64,000 bases of DNA from an uncultured Pelagibacteraceae bacterium (GCA_902603925.1 CACKWQ010000002.1:49944-113943); one strand, 5' to 3'; positions 35,651 through 44,847 are shown, counted from the first letter of the stretch. Translations and numbers: made by a program. Notes: generated from the sequence alone by a model not told the origin.

Positions 35651-37201
35651 CTATGATTCTAACAAACTAAACATCCGATTTAAATTCTTTTTATAGAATT
35701 CATTCTTGTTAATTGAACTGGAATATATAGGGCTTCTAGCTTGAGTTACACTTACGGTTTTTATAGGTGTTCTCGAGTTTTTGTGGTGATCTAAGCAGGC
35801 TTTATCAAACTCTAATTCACAAAATTTTAAAAGGTTTTTAATTTCACTCTCTTTGTCCTTTACTAATTTTTCGTAATTTAATTCATAAATGCAATGACCC
35901 ATTTTAGAGTTCCAAAAGTTCATAATTTTTCTATACAAGTTGTAATATTCTGCAATTTCTTCCTGGGAATATGTCCAATTCATATCGTTAGAGGCAAACC
36001 CATTTTTAAACAATGAAAGACAGACGTCTTTTGGGTTTCTTGTGCAGTGAATAATTTTAGAATCAGGAAAAAAAATTTTTATAAAACCTAACCATCGAAA
36101 ATTTTGTGGGGCTTTATCTGTTATAATAGATCTTTCAAATTTGTGCATCTTTAACAAATCATGATAATCAGAAGATAACTTTGATCTATCAGAAATCAGG
36201 TCTTCTTTAAGAATATTCTTATCAACCTTATCGTTTCTGAAAAAATTAGATTTTATAGATTGTTGTAAATAAATTAATTCCCCGGCACCATCCACATCTT
36301 TATGGGAAGCAATTATTTGCTCTGCTAGAGTAGTACCAGACCTAGGCATTCCACAAATAAAAATTATTTTTTCATTAATTTGGTTATTAACAATTTTATC
36401 GAAAGAAATATCTTCAAAAGCGTTTATTATACTATTAAACAATTCTTTGTCTTTTTTAAGATCAAAATTAATATTTTTTCTTTTAAGTTTATTTGCAAGT
36501 TCAAGAGATTTAAAGGAGTTCTCGTAATCCCCAATATCTTCTTGAGCTTTTCCTAAGGCATAAAATAGATCTATTTTTTGATCATTATATAAATTTGGGT
36601 TTTTAGATAACTCTAGCATTTGATTATAGTGTTTTTGGTTCTCTTTATAATCTACTATGCTGCTTAAAAGTTTATGCGCTGACATAATATTTTTGTTAAT
36701 ATTCAATATTTGATTTATTGTGGAAATTGCCTCTTCAAAGTTTCCAAGACTTTGATAAGAGGCGGCCAAGCTCATAAGAACAGTAATATTTTTAGGTTCA
36801 ATCTTTAGTGCTCTTCTGTAAAGAAGAATAGCACCATTATAGTCAGTTAGTTGTTGTTTAAGGTTTGCAAAATTATTAAGACATTTTAAATGATTAGGCT
36901 CTTGATCTAAAATATCATGATAAAGCTTTTCCGATAGATCAAATTTGCCCAAAAACTTTAAAGAATTTGCTAAATTATTTTTTGCTGCAATATTTTTGGG
37001 TTCTAAATCAATCGCTTTTTGAAAATAGTTTACTGATAAAGTGATATTTTGAAGCTGCTGAAGTGCCAAACCACCAAGATTGTACAGATAAGCATTTTTA
37101 GGAAATTTTTTTATAAGTTTATTACATTTTTCAAATGCATATTCATAATTTTTTACTTTTAAATTGTTATGAACTTTCTCTATTTCTTTGAGTAATTCCA
37201 T
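35651..37201 (-). CDS. TPR-repeat sulfotransferase family protein
   Basis: A two-part protein of 516 residues. Residues 1 to about 220 are tetratricopeptide repeats (for example NYFQKAIDLEPKNIAAKNNLA and LYRRALKIEPKNITVLMSLA). From about 277 a P-loop sulfotransferase domain starts with IFICGMPRSGTTLAEQIIASH (PAPS 5'-phosphosulfate loop), then IIHCTRNPKDVCLSLFKNGF (3'-phosphate motif). This fusion is widespread in marine bacteria; the acceptor is unknown and no signal peptide is seen. It sits between mnmE and rho, where other alphaproteobacteria generally have no such gene. Confidence 0.87.
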   Translation of the reverse strand: MELLKEIEKVHNNLKVKNYEYAFEKCNKLIKKFPKNAYLYNLGGLALQQLQNITLSVNYFQKAIDLEPKNIAAKNNLANSLKFLGKFDLSEKLYHDILDQEPNHLKCLNNFANLKQQLTDYNGAILLYRRALKIEPKNITVLMSLAASYQSLGNFEEAISTINQILNINKNIMSAHKLLSSIVDYKENQKHYNQMLELSKNPNLYNDQKIDLFYALGKAQEDIGDYENSFKSLELANKLKRKNINFDLKKDKELFNSIINAFEDISFDKIVNNQINEKIIFICGMPRSGTTLAEQIIASHKDVDGAGELIYLQQSIKSNFFRNDKVDKNILKEDLISDRSKLSSDYHDLLKMHKFERSIITDKAPQNFRWLGFIKIFFPDSKIIHCTRNPKDVCLSLFKNGFASNDMNWTYSQEEIAEYYNLYRKIMNFWNSKMGHCIYELNYEKLVKDKESEIKNLLKFCELEFDKACLDHHKNSRTPIKTVSVTQARSPIYSSSINKNEFYKKNLNRMFSLLES

Positions 37202-37236
37202 ATAGAAGTATTATTGATAAACTAATTTAAAATGAA

Positions 37237-38508
37237 TTAAACAGGTTTGTTCATAGAATTAAAAAACTCAGCATTATTCTTGGTGTTTTTTAATTTAGAG
37301 TTGATAAATTCTATAGCATCCATGGCTCCCATAGGTGCAATGATTCTTCTTAAAACATTCATTTTCTGTAAGTCGTTTTTTTCGAATATTAGCTCTTCTC
37401 TTCTTGTGCCAGATTTAGTTATATCAATTGCAGGGTAGATCCTTTTTTCAGATATTTTTCTGTCGAGAATTGTTTCGCTATTTCCTGTTCCTTTAAATTC
37501 CTCAAAAATCACTTCATCCATTCTACTGCCGGTATCGATTAGTGCTGTAGCTATAATTGTTAAAGATCCACCCTCTTCAATATTTCTAGCTGCCCCAAAA
37601 AATCTTTTTGGTCTTTGCAGGGCATTTGCATCAACGCCGCCTGTTAGGACTTTACCAGAGCTAGGTACAACTGCGTTATAGGCCCTTCCAAGTCTAGTTA
37701 TCGAATCTAATAATATAACAACATCTTTTTTGTGTTCTGTTAACCTTTTTGCTTTTTCAATTACCATTTCAGCAACTGCCACATGCCTTTGTGCTGGTTC
37801 ATCAAACGTCGAGCTAATAACTTCACCTTTTACAGTTCTTTGCATGTCGGTTACTTCCTCTGGTCTTTCATCTATTAATAAAACCATCAAATAACATTCC
37901 GGATGATTTGCAGTTATGGAATTTGCAATACTTTGAAGTATCATTGTTTTTCCGGCTTTAGGAGGCGAAATTATTAAAGATCTTTGACCTTTGCCAATTG
38001 GGCTTACTAGATCGATTAATCTTGGTGTTAAATCGGGCTTACTTACAACTTTTGTTGTCTCAACTTCCATTATTAACTGTTTATTTGGATATAGTGGTGT
38101 AAGGTTGTCAAAAGCGATCTTATGTTTCGTATTTTGTGGCTCTCCGAAATTTATTTTATTTACTTGAAGCAAAGCAAAATATCTCTCTCCCTCTTTGGGT
38201 GCTCTAATTGGTCCTTCGACAGTGTCTCCTGTTCTTAGTCCAAATTTTCTAATTTGATTTGGGCTTACATAAATATCATCTGCTCCTGGTAAGTAATTAG
38301 ATTCCATAGCTCTCAAAAATCCAAACCCGTCTTGCAGTAGCTGCAAAATGCCTCCGGCCGTAATTTCCTCGCCTTTTTCAGCTAATTTTTTCAATATAGC
38401 AAAATATATTTCTTGTCTTCTTAATGTGCTTGCATTTTCAATACCTAGCTTTTCAGCTTCTGATATAAGATTTTCAGATGATTTGCTTTTTAGTTCCTGT
38501 ATATTCAT
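37237..38508 (-). CDS. rho: Transcription termination factor Rho
   Basis: A 423-residue hexameric RNA helicase: the N-terminal Rho domain ([21 protein letters not shown]), the cold-shock-like RNA-binding domain ([21 protein letters not shown]), Walker A region [32 protein letters not shown], and [15 protein letters not shown]. It ends transcription at Rho-dependent sites. Rho between mnmE and the hem genes is standard for alphaproteobacteria near the origin. Few intrinsic terminators are seen in this window, so Rho may be important for ending transcripts. Confidence 0.98.
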   Translation of the reverse strand: MNIQELKSKSSENLISEAEKLGIENASTLRRQEIYFAILKKLAEKGEEITAGGILQLLQDGFGFLRAMESNYLPGADDIYVSPNQIRKFGLRTGDTVEGPIRAPKEGERYFALLQVNKINFGEPQNTKHKIAFDNLTPLYPNKQLIMEVETTKVVSKPDLTPRLIDLVSPIGKGQRSLIISPPKAGKTMILQSIANSITANHPECYLMVLLIDERPEEVTDMQRTVKGEVISSTFDEPAQRHVAVAEMVIEKAKRLTEHKKDVVILLDSITRLGRAYNAVVPSSGKVLTGGVDANALQRPKRFFGAARNIEEGGSLTIIATALIDTGSRMDEVIFEEFKGTGNSETILDRKISEKRIYPAIDITKSGTRREELIFEKNDLQKMNVLRRIIAPMGAMDAIEFINSKLKNTKNNAEFFNSMNKPV

Positions 38509-38567
38509 AGTGTGGGATTAGTTTGTTAGATAGGTGTAATATATATATTGGTAATATAATTTCAAGT

Positions 38568-38999
38568 CTAGAAGGGCTTTAAAATAGCCAAAAAAACGAT
38601 CAAAATAAGTAATATTGTAGGTATTTCGTTAGTTATTCTGAAAAACTTTGAACTTTTAGAATTACTATTATTTTTGAATTGTTTCAAACAATACCCTAGA
38701 TAAAAGTGATAGATTGTTAAAAAAATAACAAGAACTATTTTCATATGCATCCAGCCGACTGATAGAAGAGCAGAATTTTTGTGCAACATAATTAGTCCAA
38801 AAAACCAGGAGAGGATCATTGCTGGATACATTATAAAAAAATAAAGTTTTCTCTCCATTGTTTTAAAAACCTCTGATACAGACTCTGTGTCATTATTCTC
38901 TGCATGATAAACAAATATTCTTGGAAGATATAGGAGCCCAGCCATCCAAGAAATTACAGAAATTAAATGAAGTGATTTATAAATTAAATAAGTGTCCAT
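38568..38999 (-). CDS. hemJ: Protoporphyrinogen IX oxidase HemJ
   Basis: A 143-residue four-helix membrane protein of the UPF0093/HemJ family. YLIYKSLHLISVISWMAGLLYLPRIFVYH holds the conserved heme-ligand His and the WMAGLLYLPR signature, and WMHMKIVLVIFLTIYHFYLG holds the conserved Lys. It oxidises protoporphyrinogen IX, the penultimate step of heme synthesis. It lies directly beside hemH (3-base gap) and hemE, so the three last heme genes are together. Confidence 0.94.
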   Translation of the reverse strand: MDTYLIYKSLHLISVISWMAGLLYLPRIFVYHAENNDTESVSEVFKTMERKLYFFIMYPAMILSWFFGLIMLHKNSALLSVGWMHMKIVLVIFLTIYHFYLGYCLKQFKNNSNSKSSKFFRITNEIPTILLILIVFLAILKPF

Positions 39000-39002
39000 A
39001 AA

Positions 39003-39998
39003 TTAAACATATTTTTTTACCAAATTTGAGAACAGATCAATATGCTCTTCACTATCATTAAGGCAAGGTATAAAGTCGAAATTTTCTCCACCTCCTTCAA
39101 TAAAGCTTGCTTTTCCTTCGATTGATATTTCTTCTAACGTTTCTACACAATCTGAAGCAAATCCAGGACATATTACTAAAATATTTTTTTTTCCTTCATT
39201 TGGTAAACTCTCTAAGGTTTTGTCAGTATATGGTTGTAACCACTCTTGGGGCCCAAACCTAGATTGAAAAGTTGTTATAATTGGTATTTGTAAATTTGTT
39301 TCTTCTCTAATCAATCTTGTGGTTTTGTGACAATAGCAATGATATGGATCCCCTTTTTCAAAATATTTTTTAGGAATACCATGATACGATGCTAATATTA
39401 AATCTGGTTTCCAATTTATCTTGTCTATTTTGCTCTTAATAGATTTGCTAATTGCTTTTATATAAAATGGATTAGATTCGTAATGAGGTATAATTTGCAA
39501 GCTTGGTTGCCATCTCATTTTAGATAATGATCTATATACCTCGTCGCAAACCGTGGCTGTAGTTGCTGCTGCATATTGCGGATAAAGTGGTAAAATAACT
39601 AGGTTTTCACATCCCATATCTTTTAATTTAATTATTTTGCTTTTAATACTTGGTTGCCCATATCTCATGGCATAATCGATAATTAGTTTTTCGTTTCCAA
39701 TCCTGTTTTTTAATTTAATGGACTGCATCTCAGTATAATATCTTAAAGGAGACATGTTTTTGTCTTTCATCCATATTTTTTTGTAAGCTTTTGCCGTTTT
39801 AGATGGTCTAAAGTTAAGTATAATAAAGTTAAGTATAACTTGCCAAAGAAAAGGGTTAACCTCTATAACTCTTCTGTCAGATAAAAATTCTTTTAAGTAT
39901 TTTCTAATATCCCACCAACCCGTAGAATTTGGTGTACCGAGGTTAATCAGTAATATTCCTGTGCTTCCAAATTTTACTTGGGGATGATTTTTGTCCAT
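39003..39998 (-). CDS. hemH: Ferrochelatase
   Basis: A 331-residue enzyme inserting iron into protoporphyrin IX. GILLINLGTPNSTG at the N-terminus, LPLYPQYAAATTATVCDEV, LASYHGIPKKYFEKGDPY (catalytic His) and CPGFASDCVETLEEIS with the Glu motif are diagnostic. Its start abuts the hemE stop (39998/39999). It probably associates with the inner membrane. Confidence 0.97.
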   Translation of the reverse strand: MDKNHPQVKFGSTGILLINLGTPNSTGWWDIRKYLKEFLSDRRVIEVNPFLWQVILNFIILNFRPSKTAKAYKKIWMKDKNMSPLRYYTEMQSIKLKNRIGNEKLIIDYAMRYGQPSIKSKIIKLKDMGCENLVILPLYPQYAAATTATVCDEVYRSLSKMRWQPSLQIIPHYESNPFYIKAISKSIKSKIDKINWKPDLILASYHGIPKKYFEKGDPYHCYCHKTTRLIREETNLQIPIITTFQSRFGPQEWLQPYTDKTLESLPNEGKKNILVICPGFASDCVETLEEISIEGKASFIEGGGENFDFIPCLNDSEEHIDLFSNLVKKYV

Positions 39999-41000
39999 CT
40001 AATAATCTTTCACCAATTTAACTAGGTATTCAACCATACTAGGTTTTGTTTTGGGTAATACACCGTGTCCCAAATTAAATATATACGGATGATCTTTAAA
40101 CATATCTAATATTTTTTTTGTCTCTTTTTTAACTCTGTTTTTGTCGGTCAGCAATATCCTAGGATCTAATCCACCTTGAATCGGTATATCAATTTGCTTA
40201 GATAATTTTTTAATATCGATGTTATAATCAATATTTACTGCATCCGGTTTAACAACGCGAGTATACTCTTTATAGTTTTCTATATTTCTTGGGAAACAAA
40301 TAATTGGTACTTTTAAACTTTTTGTGTATCTAACCAGCTCTTGCGTTGGATTATAAATCAATCTAGGTAAATTTTTATTTTTAACTAAACCCGCCCAACT
40401 GTCAAAGATTTGTATTAGGGTTGCTCCACTTTCAACCTGATTTTTTATATGCTGCTTTGTAAAATATAGAATTTTTTTTAGTGTTTTTTTTACTAATAGA
40501 TCATCATTAATTAGGTTAGTAGAAATATTTTTTTTAGGAGATTTCCTATTAATCATATATACTAGCGTGGTCCATGGTGCTCCTGCAAAGCCAATGAGAC
40601 ATTTGTTTTTTCCTTTAAGCTTTACAGATAAAGATTTCATTGACTTATAAACTGGTTTTAGTTTTTTTTTAAAAGTTTTTTTATCGACCTTGTTGATATG
40701 AGAAAAATTTAGATCACCTAATATGGGTCCATAATTTTTCTTAAAGGTTACATTTTGACCTAATGCATATGGGGTCATTAATATATCTGAAAATATAATT
40801 GCAGCATCTAGATCAAATCTTTTTAATGGCTGAAGTGTTATTTTTGGGACTAACTTTTCGTTTAAACATAGATTTATAAAATTAGGGTTCTTTTTTCTAA
40901 TTCTTCGAAATTCAGGCAGATATCGTCCTGCTTGCCTCATCAACCATATTGGATTAATGTCGGTTTTTTTTTTAACAATTACTTTCCTAATTGGATCCAT
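39999..41000 (-). CDS. hemE: Uroporphyrinogen decarboxylase
   Basis: The 333-residue protein carries PIWLMRQAGRYLPEFRRIR (the signature and catalytic Arg region), AAIIFSDILMTPYALG, IGFAGAPWTTLVYMI and FNLGHGVLPKT. It converts uroporphyrinogen III to coproporphyrinogen III. It is the first gene leftward of the presumed origin; hemE marks the left border of oriC in Caulobacter and Rickettsia too. Confidence 0.97.
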   Translation of the reverse strand: MDPIRKVIVKKKTDINPIWLMRQAGRYLPEFRRIRKKNPNFINLCLNEKLVPKITLQPLKRFDLDAAIIFSDILMTPYALGQNVTFKKNYGPILGDLNFSHINKVDKKTFKKKLKPVYKSMKSLSVKLKGKNKCLIGFAGAPWTTLVYMINRKSPKKNISTNLINDDLLVKKTLKKILYFTKQHIKNQVESGATLIQIFDSWAGLVKNKNLPRLIYNPTQELVRYTKSLKVPIICFPRNIENYKEYTRVVKPDAVNIDYNIDIKKLSKQIDIPIQGGLDPRILLTDKNRVKKETKKILDMFKDHPYIFNLGHGVLPKTKPSMVEYLVKLVKDY

Positions 41001-41042
41001 ATTAAATATTTAATATATATAGTTATATTTAGTTATATATAC

Positions 41043-41051
41043 TGTGAATAA
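41043..41051 (-). other. DnaA-box-like element 1
   Basis: TGTGAATAA, one mismatch from TGTGGATAA (the reverse form of TTATCCACA). It sits near the hemE side of the candidate origin. Confidence 0.5.
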
Positions 41052-41102
41052 CGTTAATTATTTTTTTTTAACACTTTATAAACTTTTTATACAACAAAAA
41101 AC

Positions 41103-41111
41103 TGTGATAAA
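41103..41111 (-). other. DnaA-box-like element 2
   Basis: TGTGATAAA, which equals the box with one G missing. It sits exactly 60 bases from element 1 and, like it, is preceded by AC. Weak on its own. Confidence 0.35.
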
Positions 41112-41263
41112 TAGTTGTAAATGAATAAAAACTAATAATTTAGTATCTTTTTTCAACAGGCTTGTTTTTGTTAATTATTAATATTTTAAAATAAGAAAGA
41201 AGCTCCAAGTAAATTTTTATGTGAATTTAATAATGATGTTATAAAATAGTTCTAAAGTTATAC

Positions 41264-42088
41264 ATGCAAAATACATATCAAATATACTTAATTTCGGACT
41301 CTACTGGTGAGACGATTGATAGAATTTTTACTGCTTTAAAAGCACAATTTTCAAACTTTAAACATGAAATAAATCAGCTTTCGTTTACAAGAACCGAAAA
41401 CCAAATTAAAGAAATTTTAAAAGAAGCAGGCGGCAACAAAAATTCTATAATATTATACACATTAGTAGATCAACATTTAACAGATTTTTTGTTGGCTGAG
41501 GCTCATAAAATAAATGTTCCGTGTTACGGGGTGCTAGGTGATCTAATATCTAAGTTTTCAAAGCTGTTAAAAAAAAAAGCGCTAAATATCCCAAGTAGAC
41601 AACATAAGCTTAACGAAGAGTATTATGATAGAGTAGAAGCAATTCAATTTACAATGAGACATGACGACGGAAATGATATTAATGATATAGAGGATTCGGA
41701 CATTATTATACTGGGCGTAAGCAGAACAAGCAAAACCCCCACATCGATCTATTTAGCAAACCGAGGCTATAAAACAGCAAACATACCCCTTGTTAACGCA
41801 GACTCTATTCCTGATAATATTAAAAAAAATAAAAAGAAAATTTGTATAGTAGGATTAACAACAGACCCTGAAAGGCTAATCGACTTAAGAAAAAATAGAT
41901 TAAGAACTTTAAGGGAAAACGAAAAATCCACCTATACAAATATAAAAAAAATAACAGACGAAGTTGAAAATGCAAAAAAAACATTTAAAAAATATAGGTG
42001 GCCGGTTATTGATGTGACTAGAAAGTCTGTCGAAGAAACCGCTGCCTCAATAATTAAAATTCATGAAATAAAAAGAAGAAATGCTTAA
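41264..42088 (+). CDS. ppsR: Pyruvate,phosphate dikinase regulatory protein (PPDK kinase/phosphorylase)
   Basis: A DUF299 family bifunctional regulator of 274 residues: YLISDSTGETIDRIFTAL at the N-terminus and the P-loop-like IILGVSRTSKTPTSIYLANRGYK in the middle. It phosphorylates and dephosphorylates PPDK or PEP synthase according to ADP and Pi. The GVSRTSKTPTS form is shared by both regulators, so PPDK versus PEP synthase as target is inferred from alphaproteobacterial relatives. First gene rightward from the presumed origin; overlaps maf by 8 bases. Confidence 0.93.
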   Translation: MQNTYQIYLISDSTGETIDRIFTALKAQFSNFKHEINQLSFTRTENQIKEILKEAGGNKNSIILYTLVDQHLTDFLLAEAHKINVPCYGVLGDLISKFSKLLKKKALNIPSRQHKLNEEYYDRVEAIQFTMRHDDGNDINDIEDSDIIILGVSRTSKTPTSIYLANRGYKTANIPLVNADSIPDNIKKNKKKICIVGLTTDPERLIDLRKNRLRTLRENEKSTYTNIKKITDEVENAKKTFKKYRWPVIDVTRKSVEETAASIIKIHEIKRRNA

Positions 42089-42668
42089 AATAATTCTTGC
42101 ATCAAAAAGCAAAGTCCGTAAAAAAATTCTTGAAGAAAATAAGATAAAGTTTTCTGTAATACCATCAAATGTCGACGAAACATCCATAAAAAAAAGTCTT
42201 TTATCCGAAGGAGCATCACCAGAAATAATCTCAAAAAATCTTGCCGAAGTTAAAGCAAATAAAGTAAGCCAGAAAGTTAACAACAGTTTAGTAATTGGTG
42301 CAGATAGCGTTATCGATCTAAGTGGAGAGTTGATTTCCAAACCAAATAATAGAAAAGAAGCAATGGATATATTAAAAAAGCTAAATGGAAAAACACATTA
42401 TTTAATAAGCTCTATATGTATATCTAAAAATGGTTCAATGACTTGGAATTTTACTGATAGGGCCTCTTTAAAAATGAAAAATCATAGCAATAAGGAGCTG
42501 GATGAATATTTAAACAAAATTAGCGATAACGACTTATACGCTTACAACGTTTACCAAATAGAATCTCACGGAAAACATTTGTTTAGTGAAATAAATGGAG
42601 ATGAAAATACAATCATGGGGCTACCCATTTTGAAAATAAAAGAATATATAGAAAATACAAAATGTTAG
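42081..42668 (+). CDS. maf: Maf nucleotide pyrophosphatase
   Basis: Maf family, 195 residues: IILASKSKVRKKILEENKI (N-terminal SxSxxR motif), VIGADSVIDLSGELISKPNNRKEA (catalytic Asp region) and the terminal ENTIMGLPI. Maf proteins hydrolyse modified or canonical pyrimidine/purine triphosphates. In alphaproteobacteria maf-aroE-coaE-dnaQ follow the origin in this order, as here except for an inserted small membrane protein gene overlapping its 3' end. Confidence 0.94.
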   Translation: MLKIILASKSKVRKKILEENKIKFSVIPSNVDETSIKKSLLSEGASPEIISKNLAEVKANKVSQKVNNSLVIGADSVIDLSGELISKPNNRKEAMDILKKLNGKTHYLISSICISKNGSMTWNFTDRASLKMKNHSNKELDEYLNKISDNDLYAYNVYQIESHGKHLFSEINGDENTIMGLPILKIKEYIENTKC

Positions 42669-42820
42669 TCTTAATTTGGTTTTCAGTATGTATAATATTT
42701 GCTTTTGTGCAATTTATATTGGGAGATTCAGGACATTCGCTAGAGTTATTTGCTCTTTTAACAGCAATTTTATTGTTTGCCATTAATAAGTTGAAAAATA
42801 AGGTAAAAATTAATAAATGA
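42662..42820 (+). CDS. Small membrane protein of 52 residues, unknown function
   Basis: ATG at 42662, TGA at 42818-42820. Predicted product MLVLIWFSVCIIFAFVQFIL, then a short loop GDSGHSLE, then LFALLTAILLFAINK and a Lys/Asn tail: two transmembrane helices in a hairpin with a basic end. It overlaps the maf stop by 7 bases and the aroE start by 4 bases (ATGA), which suggests translation is coupled on both sides and argues that it is real. I do not recognise a family. It fills the whole maf-aroE gap. Confidence 0.7.
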   Translation: MLVLIWFSVCIIFAFVQFILGDSGHSLELFALLTAILLFAINKLKNKVKINK

Positions 42821-43611
42821 AAAATTTTTTGGTAATTGGAAATCCAATTGAACATTCTTTTTCCCCAAAACTACATAATCATTGGATAAAAAAAAATAAT
42901 ATAAAAGCCACTTATAAAAAGCTAGAAGCTAATTTAGACGACCTAAAAAATATTATTGATGATGTAAGAGAGGAAAGGCTGGATGGTGTAAATGTAACAG
43001 TTCCGTTTAAAAATGAAATAATCAAACATTTGGATGAGCTAAGTGAAGAGTCAAGAAAATCGCTTTCTGTAAATACGATTTATAAGGTAAATAATAAAGT
43101 TGTAGGACACAACACAGACATAACGGGATTCGAACTAGCCATAAGATACACAAAATATGACATACAAAACAGAGAAATTTTAATTTTAGGAGCTGGCGGG
43201 GTCGTGTCTTCGATTATTATTGCCTTACAAAATCTTAAAGTATCCAAAATCAGATTAATGAACAGAACAGCAGAGAAAGCAAAAAAATTGAAAGAAAGAT
43301 TTAGTGAAATCGAAATTTTAAATTGGGGTGAAAGCTGTAAATTTGACATGGCGATAAATGCAACGAGTTTGGGTTTAAATAAAGTAGATAATATAAATTT
43401 AAATTATGAGGAAACCGGAGAGGAAAAATTTTTCTATGACGTAATTTATAATCCAATCGAGACTGAATTTTTAAAAAAGGCAAAAAAAAATTTTCATAGA
43501 ACAGAAAATGGTAAAATGATGTTTATTTATCAAGCTCATTTATCATTTACCTTGTGGCATAAAGTTATGCCTGAAATCAATGATGAGGTTATAAATTTAA
43601 TTTCAAAATGA
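42817..43611 (+). CDS. aroE: Shikimate dehydrogenase
   Basis: A 264-residue shikimate:NADP oxidoreductase: VIGNPIEHSFSPKLHNHWI (shikimate-binding Ser), GVNVTVPFKNEI (catalytic Lys), GHNTDITGFELAI (Asp) and ILGAGGVVSSIIIAL (dinucleotide-binding). It makes shikimate for aromatic amino acids. It overlaps the small membrane protein gene by 4 bases and coaE by 4 bases. Confidence 0.96.
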   Translation: MKNFLVIGNPIEHSFSPKLHNHWIKKNNIKATYKKLEANLDDLKNIIDDVREERLDGVNVTVPFKNEIIKHLDELSEESRKSLSVNTIYKVNNKVVGHNTDITGFELAIRYTKYDIQNREILILGAGGVVSSIIIALQNLKVSKIRLMNRTAEKAKKLKERFSEIEILNWGESCKFDMAINATSLGLNKVDNINLNYEETGEEKFFYDVIYNPIETEFLKKAKKNFHRTENGKMMFIYQAHLSFTLWHKVMPEINDEVINLISK

Positions 43612-44186
43612 CAATAATAGGGATTTTAGGTGACATTGGTTCTGGCAAAACTTTTATTTCAAACTTATTTGGCTTTCCCGTATTTAATGCAGACGCAGAG
43701 GTGGGCAAGATTTATAAAAAAAATTATAAGTGTTTTTTAAAACTTAAAAAAAAATTTCCTAGTTTCGTAAAAAGTTTTCCAATTAATAAAAAAGAACTTT
43801 CAAACTTAATTAAACATGACAAATCAAATATTGTTAAAATTGGTAAAATTGTTCATCCTTTTGTAAAAAAAAATTTAGAATATTTTTTTAAGAAAAATAA
43901 AAGTAAAAAAATTGTAATACTTGATATTCCACTTTTATTAGAGAATAAACTTACATCAAGTGATATGATTTTGATTTTTATAGATGCCCCTAAAAAAGAT
44001 TTAATTAAAAGGCTTAGAAAAAGAAAAAATTTTAACCTAAAACTCTATAATATAATTAAAAAAAACCAATTACCTCTCTCATTCAAGAAAAAGAAATCAA
44101 AGTTTATAATTAGAAATAATTTTAAAATCGAATATGTTAAAAAAAAAATAAAAGAAATTAAGTTAAAGATAAAAAATCATGATTGA
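43608..44186 (+). CDS. coaE: Dephospho-CoA kinase
   Basis: A small P-loop kinase of 192 residues, GILGDIGSGKTFISNLF as Walker A and FNADAEVGKIYKK after it, then VILDIPLLLENKL in the lid region. It phosphorylates dephospho-CoA in the last step of CoA synthesis. The protein is strongly lysine-rich and divergent. It overlaps aroE by 4 bases and dnaQ by 8. Confidence 0.92.
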   Translation: MTIIGILGDIGSGKTFISNLFGFPVFNADAEVGKIYKKNYKCFLKLKKKFPSFVKSFPINKKELSNLIKHDKSNIVKIGKIVHPFVKKNLEYFFKKNKSKKIVILDIPLLLENKLTSSDMILIFIDAPKKDLIKRLRKRKNFNLKLYNIIKKNQLPLSFKKKKSKFIIRNNFKIEYVKKKIKEIKLKIKNHD

Positions 44187-44847
44187 AGTTATTTTAGATA
44201 CTGAAACTACAGGTTTATCTGTTAAAGAAGGCCATAGAATTATAGAAATTGGATGTGTAGAAATAGAAAATTTAATTCCCACAAAAAATTTTTTTCATTG
44301 CTATCTTAATCCTGGGAGAAAAGTTTCAGAAAGTGCTCTTAAAGTTCATGGTTATACAGACGAATTTTTGTCAGATAAAAAAAAGTTTAAAGAAATAGGT
44401 CAAGAATTCTTAGACTTCATTAAAGATAAAAGAATAGTTATACACAATGCAGAATTCGACCTTTCACATTTAAACAACGAACTTTCTATTGCTGGGCTTG
44501 AAAAAATTAGTAATAAAAATGTTGTTGATACTTTACAAATAGCTAGAGACAAATTTCCCGGATCTAATGTTAGTCTTGATGCATTATGTAAAAAATTTAG
44601 AATCGACAATTCTCGTAGAGTAAAACATACAGCATTAATTGACTGCGAATTATTGGTAAAAGTTTATGTAAATTTACTTGATCAAAAAGAACCTTCTTTT
44701 AATCTTAAAAATTCAGAGGACAACACCAATAAACAAGAACTAATAAATAATTCAAACTATTCTAAAAAAATTGTTGAAGCTACTGAAGAAGAAATTTTAC
44801 TACACAAATCATTTCTTAAAAGCAAAATGAAAAAAAATTTTTTCTAA
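44179..44847 (+). CDS. dnaQ: DNA polymerase III epsilon subunit (proofreading exonuclease)
   Basis: A DEDDh exonuclease of 222 residues: Exo I VILDTETTGLS, Exo II IHNAEFDLSHLNNEL, Exo III KHTALIDCELL (catalytic His and Asp). It proofreads for the replicative polymerase. Position after coaE close to the origin matches the alphaproteobacterial pattern. Its 3' end overlaps secB (convergent) by 4 bases. Confidence 0.96.
   Translation: MIEVILDTETTGLSVKEGHRIIEIGCVEIENLIPTKNFFHCYLNPGRKVSESALKVHGYTDEFLSDKKKFKEIGQEFLDFIKDKRIVIHNAEFDLSHLNNELSIAGLEKISNKNVVDTLQIARDKFPGSNVSLDALCKKFRIDNSRRVKHTALIDCELLVKVYVNLLDQKEPSFNLKNSEDNTNKQELINNSNYSKKIVEATEEEILLHKSFLKSKMKKNFF

Larger units (their letters stand above)
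41001..41263. other. Probable chromosomal replication origin (oriC) region
   Basis: A 263-bp non-coding, very AT-rich gap between divergent hemE and ppsR. It contains ACTGTGAATAA (41041-41051) and ACTGTGATAAA (41101-41111), close to the DnaA box TGTGGATAA and spaced exactly 60 bases apart, a direct repeat of AGTTATAT (41021, 41031), and long A/T runs suited to unwinding. All genes for about 11 kb to the left run leftward and those for 3.6 kb to the right run rightward. The parABS locus is within 11 kb. Basis: context is strong, boxes are imperfect. Confidence 0.75.

Noticed and set aside
42613-42855. 80-codon minus-strand frame covering the maf-aroE gap
   Set aside because: The plus strand has a better candidate (two-helix protein) overlapping both neighbours in frame order; the minus frame has no likeness or coupling.
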